Below are positions 8,027 through 14,241 of a stretch of DNA of 14,241 nucleotides, piece by piece. Source of the DNA: JAYRWN01 sp041917975 (GTDB lineage: Bacteria > Bacteroidota > Bacteroidia > Chitinophagales > Saprospiraceae); the NCBI GenBank assembly GCA_041917975.1, contig JAYRWN010000166.1:1-14241 (forward strand). The letters run 5' to 3'. Below the pieces are notes generated by a model, which worked only from the letters and a program-made list of their open reading frames with translations, was not told the origin of the DNA and did no database searches. How positions within the stretch are numbered: the first letter of the stretch is position 1; each line of letters opens with the position of its first letter. Both the position numbers and the translations under genes were made by a program.

Positions 8027-9640
8027 TTAATTTCCGGCCACTAAATCAAACAATTCCTTATCCAGCTGAGGCTTAACCACACAAATATTGTTTAAATGCA
8101 TGGTGGCCGTATTCTGAGAGGTATAAGTGGGCCATTCCGGTAATCCTCTATGGTTAGGGTTGCCTGATTTGGCAAAATTTATCCAAGCCTGACTAACCTT
8201 TACAGCCAATTTTTTTGTTTCCTCATGGTCGCCGGTCATTTCGGCACAGCGGTCTATGTTATTAAATACAAAGGGTAACTCTACACAGTGCATCGCTTTG
8301 TATTTTCCATCCATAATCGGAGATTGCCAGGTAAATAAAAACATATAAACCGGAGCACCGCCGGGAATGGCTGATTTTAAATTAGCCTGCACGACAGCGC
8401 CAGGGCGAAAACGGGTATCCACATCCAGGAGATCTGAGGGTTTTGTATCGTCCGGATAAGCTTTTTTTACCGCAGCAATATAGGCGTCGGTTTTAGGCCC
8501 GTGTTGTTTTTTCAGGGCTTCCATCACTTGGTCCAGTGTACCCTGGCTCAATCCGTTACCGAGGGAGGCCATAAATTCATTCTTCACCGTACCTATCATT
8601 AATGGAATATGTTTGGATAGCTCAAAAGCTTCCGGCGAAAACAGTTGAAAGGGTAAAATTTTCCCATCTTGGCTGGGCCCCCAACTTAGTCCAAAACCCG
8701 GCGCGGGTCGTCCTTCCGCCCGCATTTTGTCTGCCACCGTCCGCAGTGCCTTGACGCCGGCTGCGCTCAACTGGACAAACGGGATGTTTTGCAAGCTATC
8801 CGCCTGATTGGGTTTCAAATTGAGCTCTTTCAGCACCTCAGCGGCGATAGCTCTGGTATCAGTTTTTTCCAGCATGTTCATGCGGAAAGAACCACTTTGG
8901 TTTATGGCTTTATGAAAAAGCCCTTTGGCAGCAGGCATAGCCATCAGGGTGTTAACTTTTGCTCCCCCTCCGGATTGGCCAAAGATGGTCACATTATTCG
9001 GGTCACCACCAAAGTTGGCGATGTTGTCACGCACCCATTCCAGGGCGGCTTTGATGTCCAGAATACTCAGATTCGCTGAGGACTGGTATTTTTCGCCATA
9101 AGCAGACAAATCCAGGAAACCCAGAATGTTCAGGCGATGGTTGATGGATACGACCACCACCTCATCGGATTTGGCCAGATTTTCTCCATCGTACGAGGGT
9201 AATTCCTGTGCGGAACCAGCTGTAAACCCTCCGCCATGAATCCAAAACAACACCGGGCGCTTTTTAGCATCATAAATACTGCGCGTCCACACATTGATGC
9301 GCATACAATCTTCGCCGCTGAATCCCCAATTGTGGTTAAAGAAAAACTCCACTTCATCGTTGGTGATCGTTGTCGGCGTAAGCAAGGGAGCAACCGGTCC
9401 GTAGGTCATGGAACTGCGGATGCCCTCCCAGGCTTTAGGTTTCTGGGGAGCTTCGAAACGTTTAGCTTCAGCATATGGAATGCCCTTAAACGTGTAAATG
9501 CCGTTATGAATGTATCCACGTACATTGCCCTGGGTGGTGGAAGTTACGGCGATGTTTTCTCCCGTTTGCAGCTGACCCGAAAGGGTAATTGAGAACAGGC
9601 AAACCAGAAAGAGCATTAATTTTTTCATGATAGAATTCAT
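8027..9640 (-). CDS. Exported type B carboxylesterase (alpha/beta hydrolase), paralogue 3
   Basis: This 537-residue carboxylesterase type B protein (COesterase family) has a signal peptide: KK at 6-7, a hydrophobic core to about 20, and likely cleavage LSG|Q before Q23. The start could be ATG 9640 or the in-frame ATG 9628, which gives a more standard MKKLMLF signal. Oxyanion-hole HGGGF is at 135-139, the nucleophile S223 lies in GQSGG (221-225), and the inferred acid and base are E355 (KNE) and H451 (KAMHC). The GQSGG elbow differs from the GxSAG of its two neighbours, and its sequence is the most diverged of the three. It would hydrolyse carboxylic esters in the periplasm or outside the cell; the substrate cannot be read from the sequence. 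It starts 24 bp after paralogue 2 and ends 6 bp before the symporter. Confidence 0.9.
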   Translation of the reverse strand: MNSIMKKLMLFLVCLFSITLSGQLQTGENIAVTSTTQGNVRGYIHNGIYTFKGIPYAEAKRFEAPQKPKAWEGIRSSMTYGPVAPLLTPTTITNDEVEFFFNHNWGFSGEDCMRINVWTRSIYDAKKRPVLFWIHGGGFTAGSAQELPSYDGENLAKSDEVVVVSINHRLNILGFLDLSAYGEKYQSSANLSILDIKAALEWVRDNIANFGGDPNNVTIFGQSGGGAKVNTLMAMPAAKGLFHKAINQSGSFRMNMLEKTDTRAIAAEVLKELNLKPNQADSLQNIPFVQLSAAGVKALRTVADKMRAEGRPAPGFGLSWGPSQDGKILPFQLFSPEAFELSKHIPLMIGTVKNEFMASLGNGLSQGTLDQVMEALKKQHGPKTDAYIAAVKKAYPDDTKPSDLLDVDTRFRPGAVVQANLKSAIPGGAPVYMFLFTWQSPIMDGKYKAMHCVELPFVFNNIDRCAEMTGDHEETKKLAVKVSQAWINFAKSGNPNHRGLPEWPTYTSQNTATMHLNNICVVKPQLDKELFDLVAGN

Positions 9641-9664
9641 TATACGGTTTATGAACTGATTTGA

Positions 9665-11212
9665 TTAATAAGTTAGCTGATAATAGTTTTCCCAGAAACT
9701 CAATTGTTTTTTACTGGGTAATGGTCCGGAGCTTACGTTTTTGTCCAGGATAATAATCTCGTCTGTATCAGGTTGAAAAGCCGGCCAGAATGTCAAGCCG
9801 GGACCATTTGGATTGCCGGTGCGGGCAAAATTGACCCAATAAGAGGACATTGTCTCAGCCAGCTGATGGTCCACTGGCTCCCAAGGCCGGTCCAAAGTGT
9901 GCAGGTTATTATAGGCATAAACTATCTCCCCGGAATGGAAGGCGCCAAACTGTGTCTCTGCATTATAAGCCGGTAATTCCCGGTTAAAATTATAAATGTA
10001 TATTTTTTTGCGCCCGGTCTTGGATTGAAATTTTGCCCAGGCATAATCCTGTAAAGCAAAGGTTTCGTCCCGGCTTAGCGCCCCTTGAGATTCGGCTGCT
10101 TCCGCATCATTACCGGCCGGGTAAGCGTCGTGGAAGGTTTGAGCCTGAGGTCCGAAACGCTGTTTCATCTGTTCTTTGAAAACTTCTGCTGACTGCGCTT
10201 TTAAGAGCAGTTTATCATCGGCATTCCAGCCTACCATTGTAGGTACGTCGTTTTGCCTGCCTCCTTTGAATATGGAGGTGATGCTTTCCGGAAGGACGTA
10301 ACCATCCACATTGGGTGAAGTAACTGCACCGGAGGCCTTAAGCACTTCTTCGGCTGATTTGGCGCGCAGTTCGGCCAGGGTGTTACATTGTAATCCTTTG
10401 GCAAAGTCCTGACCGTAAGATTCGGCGGTTTTTAAATCAATATGAGGGCGTAACGGCAAAGTGACAACATGACCGCCACTTTGAGCTATAGCCCGATGAA
10501 ATAAACCCTTCGCCAGAGGAGACGCCACCAGAAAATTTACGGCAAAAGCTCCGGCGGACTGCCCGGCAATAGTTACCTTTTTTGGATCTCCACCAAAAGA
10601 TTTTATGTTGGCTTGCACCCAGCGTAAACCGGCCAGTATATCCAGCAAAGCATAATTGCCCGAGGAATGATGCGGTGATTCCCTGGTGAGCTCAGGGTGC
10701 GCTAAAAAGCCGAAAACACCCACCCGGTAATTTATACTGACGAAAACTACGCCCTTTTTGGCCATGGCCTCACCATCATAAATAGGGCAACCTGTGCCGC
10801 CGCTGCGAAAACCTCCCCCATAAATGTAGACCAGTACCGGACGCTTTTCTTTAGCCCGGATGGCTCCCGTCCACACATTCAGATACAGGCAGTCTTCGCT
10901 GATGGGTTCTTTCGGTATTAAAAATTCGGACGACCAAAACATAAATGGCATCGGGCTGGCTTGCATGGGACTTGGCCCAAAAGTCACACAACGTTTAGTT
11001 CCGGACCACGGTTTTACCGGTTGGGGTTCTTGCCAGCGCAGTTGACCCACCGGTGGAGCAGCAAAAGGAATTCCTTTAAAGATCTTTATCGTGCCATCTT
11101 TGCCGGTAGTTCCTTCTATCCGGCCGTCTTTGATCTGAACGATCGGCATTTGGGCCCATCCGGAGTGTGCGCCAACGAAAACACAACATATAATAAAAGT
11201 TAGGCCCTTCAT
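9665..11212 (-). CDS. Exported type B carboxylesterase (alpha/beta hydrolase), paralogue 2
   Basis: A 515-residue COesterase-family protein. The signal peptide ends GWA|Q (cleavage before Q21). Visible features are the N-terminal family signature GIPFAAPPVGQLRW (47-60), SEDCLYLNVW (105-114), oxyanion-hole YGGGF (131-135), nucleophile S219 in GQSAG (217-221), acid D333 in GWNADD (328-333) and base H426 in GAFHSGE. The acidic residue aligns with Glu334 of paralogue 1, so Asp replaces the Glu common in this family. It is clearly closer to paralogue 1 than to paralogue 3: across the 41-residue block around the nucleophile (186-226), 29 positions are identical to paralogue 1. It is the second gene of the operon, 93 bp after paralogue 1. 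The substrate is unknown; short-chain, aryl or natural-product esters are all possible for the family. Confidence 0.9.
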   Translation of the reverse strand: MKGLTFIICCVFVGAHSGWAQMPIVQIKDGRIEGTTGKDGTIKIFKGIPFAAPPVGQLRWQEPQPVKPWSGTKRCVTFGPSPMQASPMPFMFWSSEFLIPKEPISEDCLYLNVWTGAIRAKEKRPVLVYIYGGGFRSGGTGCPIYDGEAMAKKGVVFVSINYRVGVFGFLAHPELTRESPHHSSGNYALLDILAGLRWVQANIKSFGGDPKKVTIAGQSAGAFAVNFLVASPLAKGLFHRAIAQSGGHVVTLPLRPHIDLKTAESYGQDFAKGLQCNTLAELRAKSAEEVLKASGAVTSPNVDGYVLPESITSIFKGGRQNDVPTMVGWNADDKLLLKAQSAEVFKEQMKQRFGPQAQTFHDAYPAGNDAEAAESQGALSRDETFALQDYAWAKFQSKTGRKKIYIYNFNRELPAYNAETQFGAFHSGEIVYAYNNLHTLDRPWEPVDHQLAETMSSYWVNFARTGNPNGPGLTFWPAFQPDTDEIIILDKNVSSGPLPSKKQLSFWENYYQLTY

Positions 11213-11224
11213 GGATCACCCGTA

Positions 11225-11237
11225 TTTATCAGATAAA
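11225..11237. repeat. 13-bp perfect palindrome upstream of esterase 2
   Basis: The arms TTTATC and GATAAA are separated by one base. The palindrome ends 13 nt before the esterase 2 ATG, in the 93-bp gap between the first two esterase genes. This gap is the longest in the run. The site could be a regulator half-palindrome or a small hairpin affecting ribosome access. It is AT-rich and short, so chance is a fair explanation. No convincing -7/-33 promoter pair was found in this gap, nor a good terminator. Confidence 0.25.
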
Positions 11238-11305
11238 ATAATCTTGTAACCACTTATTTCTTAATTCAAAATGAATTCAACCGACACGCAGTTTGATGCA
11301 AGTTA

Positions 11306-12940
11306 TTAATTGTTTTTATAAGCTCTGTCCAGAAAGGTGTATCGCCCATCTATGGTCGATTTGACTGTTTTTGACTCCACATTCAGGATCATCACCGGAG
11401 GTTGTGGGTCGGCAGGAAGCGCCGCCGGCCAGTCCGGCAATTTATCGCCGTTTGGATTACCGGTTTTGATAAAGTTTGCAAAATAACTATTCATCACCTC
11501 AGAGACCTTATGATCCTCTGCGGTCCAGGCATATTCTTTGATCAGCCGGAGGTTACCCATACAATATTCAATTTCACAGGCATGAGGGGCTCCCACGGCT
11601 TTAGGAGGTGGAGGGGCATTGGCATCACGTTGTACCGTGCCGCCGGCTAGTCCCGAAACCATGTTTTGATCCACCAAGGGGGGCCTCAGTTTGGAATACA
11701 AATAGCGGTAAACGGGTTGGTTACTGTTCTGGCGATGCAGATCAAACCATTTCCACGTGCTGTAAACTATAAATCGATCGGAGGCCAGGGCAGTGGCCGA
11801 GAGTTCCACATCCTGTTCAGTTTGATGTGGGTAGAGGGATAATACCAGGCCATGATCCTCCGGGTACTCTTGTTTGACCCGGTCTATAAAATTCTGCATC
11901 GAGTAAGGCTTACCCATCATAAAACTCATTCCTGGTATTTCGGCCGAGTTCCAGCCCAACAAAAGCGGTACTTGCGCTTGTTCCTTAGCTTTAAATATTT
12001 CCGGTAATGTCTTGGGTAAAAAGTAGTTATCGAGGACTATCGGAAAGCCAAACCGCTGAGACTCATTATAAAATTCATAGATATCCCGGCTGGATAAGCT
12101 GCGCAAATTTTTGATAGAGTTGACTCCCGCTTTGAGTAAAAATTCCTGACCGGTTTTTTCGGCTTCAGCCAAGGAAACAGGGGCTAAAGTAGGATGAATG
12201 CCCGCTCCGCTTTCTCCAATAGCTCCCGCAATCAGATGTTTTCCAAGTGGTGAAGCCATTTGATAACTTACCGAGATGGACCCGGCAGACTCCCCGGCAA
12301 TGGTTACTTTTTTAGGGTCGCCACCGAATTTAGCAATATTTTTTTGTACCCATTTTAGGGCTGCAACCTGATCCAGCAGCCCATAATTGCCTGAGGCTTT
12401 ATAAGGCGCTTCGGCACTTAACTCCGGGTGAGCCAGAAAACCAAAAATGTTCAGGCGGTAGTTGCAGGTAACCACAACGATGCCTTTACTGGCCATGGTT
12501 TCTCCATCATACCGGGGCTCCGATCCGTCACCGGCCACATAACCTCCCCCATAGAAATAAAGCAATACCGGCAACCCGCCGGAATTTCTTTTGGCCGGGG
12601 TCCAAACATTCAGGAAAAGGCAATCTTCGCTGACCCCGGAAGAACGGGAATTCATATCACCCCAGATCAATCTCTGCATTGGGCGAGGCCCAAATTTTTT
12701 GGTTTCCTTCACACCCACCCAGGGTGTCAACGGTTGTGGGGCTTTCCACCGCAGCTGACCAACCGGCGGCTTGGCAAATGGAATACCCAAATAAGTCTGT
12801 ATTCCGGTTTTTGTATCATACAGTCCTTCAATGACGCCATGTTCAACGGTTGCCCGTACCGCAAAACCGTTTTGATTTTGAGCCAGCAGCAGCGAACTCA
12901 ATTGACACACGACCAGGATTAAGATTAAATTCCTTTTCAT
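11306..12940 (-). CDS. Exported type B carboxylesterase (alpha/beta hydrolase), paralogue 1
   Basis: A 544-residue COesterase-family protein and the first gene of the minus-strand operon. The signal peptide (MKRNLILIL...) has likely cleavage LLA|Q before Q21. Motifs are GIPFAKPPVGQLRW (52-65), SEDCLFLNVW (104-113), oxyanion-hole YGGGY (130-134), nucleophile S218 in GESAG (216-220), acid E334 in GWNSAE (329-334) and base H453 in GAPHACE. All three catalytic residues are present, and GESAG is the classical carboxylesterase/cholinesterase elbow. A Pro-rich insert (NAPPPPKAVG, 441-450) directly precedes the catalytic His and is absent from paralogues 2 and 3. It diverges from the Nudix-type regulator gene across a 127-bp intergenic region containing a large palindrome, which suggests that this promoter drives the operon and is the regulated one. 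The substrate is unknown. Confidence 0.92.
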   Translation of the reverse strand: MKRNLILILVVCQLSSLLLAQNQNGFAVRATVEHGVIEGLYDTKTGIQTYLGIPFAKPPVGQLRWKAPQPLTPWVGVKETKKFGPRPMQRLIWGDMNSRSSGVSEDCLFLNVWTPAKRNSGGLPVLLYFYGGGYVAGDGSEPRYDGETMASKGIVVVTCNYRLNIFGFLAHPELSAEAPYKASGNYGLLDQVAALKWVQKNIAKFGGDPKKVTIAGESAGSISVSYQMASPLGKHLIAGAIGESGAGIHPTLAPVSLAEAEKTGQEFLLKAGVNSIKNLRSLSSRDIYEFYNESQRFGFPIVLDNYFLPKTLPEIFKAKEQAQVPLLLGWNSAEIPGMSFMMGKPYSMQNFIDRVKQEYPEDHGLVLSLYPHQTEQDVELSATALASDRFIVYSTWKWFDLHRQNSNQPVYRYLYSKLRPPLVDQNMVSGLAGGTVQRDANAPPPPKAVGAPHACEIEYCMGNLRLIKEYAWTAEDHKVSEVMNSYFANFIKTGNPNGDKLPDWPAALPADPQPPVMILNVESKTVKSTIDGRYTFLDRAYKNN

Positions 12941-12961
12941 CTTTAATGAATTATTGACTAA

Positions 12962-12992
12962 AAAATGTATTTCTACTCTTATGAATTAAATT
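12962..12992 (-). promoter_or_regulatory. Possible promoter of the esterase-symporter-AtuA operon
   Basis: On the minus strand, positions 12969 to 12962 read TACATTTT, one base off the Bacteroidota -7 consensus TAnnTTTG. About 20 bp upstream, the AT-rich 12992-12983 segment (AATTTAATTC) contains only a poor -33 match. The box lies 21 nt from the esterase 1 ATG. If correct, the neighbouring palindrome abuts the -33 region, a good place for a regulator to act. This is a weak call resting mostly on position. Confidence 0.3.
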
Positions 12993-13016
12993 ATTGTCTC
13001 AAATTGCGACAATAAT
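12990..13016. promoter_or_regulatory. 27-bp near-perfect palindrome, candidate operator of the Nudix-type regulator
   Basis: The outer arms ATTATTGTC (12990-12998) and GACAATAAT (13008-13016) are perfect inverted repeats. Inside them CAA (13000-13002) pairs with TTG (13004-13006) around a central A. Of 13 possible base pairs, 12 match; only 12999/13007 (T/C) fails. The site sits centrally in the divergent intergenic region, 49 bp from the esterase 1 ATG and 51 bp from the regulator ATG. The position and dyad symmetry are what a dimeric NrtR-like repressor or activator would need to control both genes. There is no T tract and the regions face away from each other, so it is not a terminator. 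Confidence 0.65.
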
Positions 13017-13067
13017 AAAAAAATATACGCATATTTACCTGTGCCTGTGGCTATTTTTTTTGGAACT

Positions 13068-13763
13068 ATGAATTTTATTCCACACCTGGCTTACGATTCA
13101 GTTGTCTTTGGGTTCTCCGGGGACAAGCTGAAAATTCTGATCATGGAGTATCACAACACCGGATTATTTGCTTTGCCAGGGGGATTTATTCGTATGACCG
13201 AAAATCTGGATGATGCGGTTAAACGAGGATTATTCGAACGCACCGGTTTGAAAGATATTTATCTCGAGCAGTTTTATACTTTTGGGTCGCTAGAGCGGCA
13301 TCAGCCACAGGTTATGCAGACCATTATTACCGCCAATGGACTTCCGCGAACAGGTCACTCCTGGTTGTTGGATCGTTACGTTACCGTGGCTTATTATGCT
13401 TTAATTAATTATAAATTGGTAGTGCCTCGTCCCGATGAAATATCAGATTCTTGTACCTGGTATAATCTGGATGCTTTACCAACGCTTATCCTGGATCATC
13501 AGCATATTGTAGACAAAGCTTTGCATGCCCTGCGTGGGAATTTAGATTCACATTTAGTGGGTTTAAATTTATTGCCACCAGTCTTTACTATGAACGATTT
13601 ACAGAAAGTGTACGAAGTTATTTTAGGTGAAAAACTGCATCGCGGAGCTTTTCAACGCAAAATGCTGAGCCTGGGTATCCTGGAACGGCAAGCTAAAAAG
13701 TACAGCGGTGGCGCACATAAAGCGCCCTATGTTTATACCTTTATTTCAGCAAACCGGCATTGA
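13068..13763 (+). CDS. NrtR/AraR-type transcriptional regulator (degenerate Nudix domain + winged helix)
   Basis: A 231-residue protein. ATG 13068 is chosen over the GTG at 13041 because family members begin just before the first Nudix strand (HLAYDSVVFGF, 6-16). The Nudix box spans 38-61: G39, E45, R53, E57 and G60 are kept, but the REUxEE core has G54 and R58 in place of two glutamates, so pyrophosphohydrolase activity is probably lost. After the Nudix domain (to about 165) comes a C-terminal winged-helix segment (170-228) with FTMNDLQKVYEVI, HRGAFQRKML and a terminal YVYTF strand, the standard NrtR layout. NrtR proteins bind ADP-ribose or other sugar-nucleotide ligands; in Bacteroides a relative, AraR, senses L-arabinose. 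Here it diverges from the esterase operon with a palindrome between, so it likely controls that operon and itself. The effector is unknown. A pure Nudix hydrolase is unlikely given the degenerate box and added domain. Confidence 0.87.
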   Translation: MNFIPHLAYDSVVFGFSGDKLKILIMEYHNTGLFALPGGFIRMTENLDDAVKRGLFERTGLKDIYLEQFYTFGSLERHQPQVMQTIITANGLPRTGHSWLLDRYVTVAYYALINYKLVVPRPDEISDSCTWYNLDALPTLILDHQHIVDKALHALRGNLDSHLVGLNLLPPVFTMNDLQKVYEVILGEKLHRGAFQRKMLSLGILERQAKKYSGGAHKAPYVYTFISANRH

Positions 13764-13835
13764 TAGAACGATAACCGGGCCGGGCGATAACAGCATGGCT
13801 GATTATTTTAAACAAAACCAAAATTCATCTTCGCC

Positions 13836-14241
13836 ATGATAAGGTGCTTTTCCTTCAGTTGTTTATTTTTTTCTTTAGTTTTTGGATCTCCGACAGCTGC
13901 ACAGACTACTCTAGCCAGTCAATATCTGCACAGTTCCAAATCCTGGTTAGATCTGGATTATGTGGGCGATGGTCAGGTGGGTCACCGGCTGGATGTCCAC
14001 CTTCCGGCCAAAGGGAAAGGACCCTTTCCGGTCGTGGTCTGTATTTATGGCAGCGCTTTTTTCTCCAACAATTCTAAAGCGGCGCTAGTCCAAATTGGCC
14101 TGGGACAAGCGTTACTTCAGGCCGGGTATGCCGTAGTTGCCATCAACCACCGTTCCAGCCGGGAGGCGCTATTTCCAGCACAACTTCATGATGTAAAAGC
14201 TGCGGTTCGTTATATCCGAGCCAATGGTTTAGACTTTCATA
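13836..14241 (+). CDS. Exported esterase-like alpha/beta hydrolase, 3'-truncated by window edge
   Basis: From ATG 13836 the frame stays open for 135 codons to the right edge. It has a signal peptide (hydrophobic residues about 4-17) with likely cleavage TAA|Q before Q23. The mature part begins an alpha/beta-hydrolase fold: a beta strand with LDYVGDG and HRLDVHLPA (about 40-57), then PFPVVVCIYGSAFFSNNSK (63-81), AGYAVVAINHRSS (96-108), and FPAQLHDVKAAVRYIRAN (113-130). The last motif is the typical lead-in to the nucleophile elbow in the BD-FAE/COG0657 esterase family, which would lie just beyond the window. The oxyanion HGGG of most relatives is replaced by YGSAF. It is the fourth esterase-like gene in the window and lies 72 bp downstream of the regulator on the same strand, so it may share its transcript. 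The catalytic residues cannot be confirmed here. Confidence 0.82.
   Translation, partial: MIRCFSFSCLFFSLVFGSPTAAQTTLASQYLHSSKSWLDLDYVGDGQVGHRLDVHLPAKGKGPFPVVVCIYGSAFFSNNSKAALVQIGLGQALLQAGYAVVAINHRSSREALFPAQLHDVKAAVRYIRANGLDFH

Noticed and set aside
12428..12922. 164-residue open frame on the plus strand opposite esterase 1
   Set aside because: It lies antisense to a clearly conserved esterase N-terminal half and shows no recognisable domain or plausible context.
13032..13062. Promoter for the regulator gene in the T-rich stretch before its ATG
   Set aside because: TATTTTTTTTGG resembles TAnnTTTG but has extra Ts and lies only a few bases from the ATG; no spaced -33 partner is visible.
13041..13067. 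GTG start at 13041 for the Nudix-type regulator
   Set aside because: It would add nine residues (MPVAIFFGT) not expected in the family; ATG 13068 sits directly before the first Nudix strand.
13844..14077. 77-residue open frame starting at 13844
   Set aside because: It is an out-of-frame shadow of the partial alpha/beta hydrolase read from ATG 13836, which has a signal peptide and fold motifs.
1..14241. CRISPR arrays, tRNA/rRNA genes, insertion sequences, phage or defence genes
   Set aside because: No regularly spaced repeats, cloverleaf-like segments, transposase or integrase motifs, or terminal inverted repeats were seen on either strand.

Overview
The window looks like a stretch of a Bacteroidota chromosome. 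Four putative exported hydrolases have type I signal peptides whose predicted mature form starts with Gln (the Bacteroidetes 'Q-rule'). A GH95 enzyme has a clear lipobox, and its upstream region carries a TATTTTTG box matching the Bacteroidota -7 consensus TAnnTTTG. The gene content (GH127-type and GH95 enzymes, type B carboxylesterases, a Nudix-type regulator) fits a plant-matter or polysaccharide degrader. The genus cannot be read from the sequence; a Saprospiria or Chitinophaga-like lineage is only a guess.

Left part (1-2406), plus strand: the 3' part of a large DUF1680/GH127-family glycoside hydrolase (beta-L-arabinofuranosidase family) with an intact zinc-thiolate site, followed by a small cysteine-rich exported or lipoprotein-like protein of unknown function. 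A converging minus-strand gene, 2407-4986, encodes a GH95 alpha-L-fucosidase or alpha-L-galactosidase lipoprotein with all catalytic residues and apparently its own promoter.

Centre (5089-12940), minus strand: a compact six-gene run. In transcription order it holds three type B carboxylesterase paralogues with signal peptides, a CitMHS-family carboxylate/proton symporter, an AtuA-family (DUF1446) protein, and a small AtuA-like ferredoxin-fold protein. The last three genes are joined by a 6-bp gap and two ATGA start/stop overlaps, so they are almost certainly co-translated. The AtuA pair is a split version of the single-chain AtuA known from acyclic terpene utilisation. The working hypothesis is that exported esterases release a carboxylic acid, the symporter imports it, and the AtuA pair acts on it inside the cell. 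The substrate is unknown.

Right part (12941-14241): a divergent plus-strand gene encodes an NrtR/AraR-type transcription factor, made of a catalytically degenerate Nudix domain and a C-terminal winged helix. A 27-bp near-perfect palindrome (12990-13016) lies in the 127-bp divergent intergenic region and is the obvious operator candidate for both directions. Downstream of the regulator the window ends inside a fourth esterase-like alpha/beta-hydrolase with a signal peptide. No RNA genes, mobile elements or CRISPR arrays were seen, and every intergenic gap is shorter than about 130 bp.
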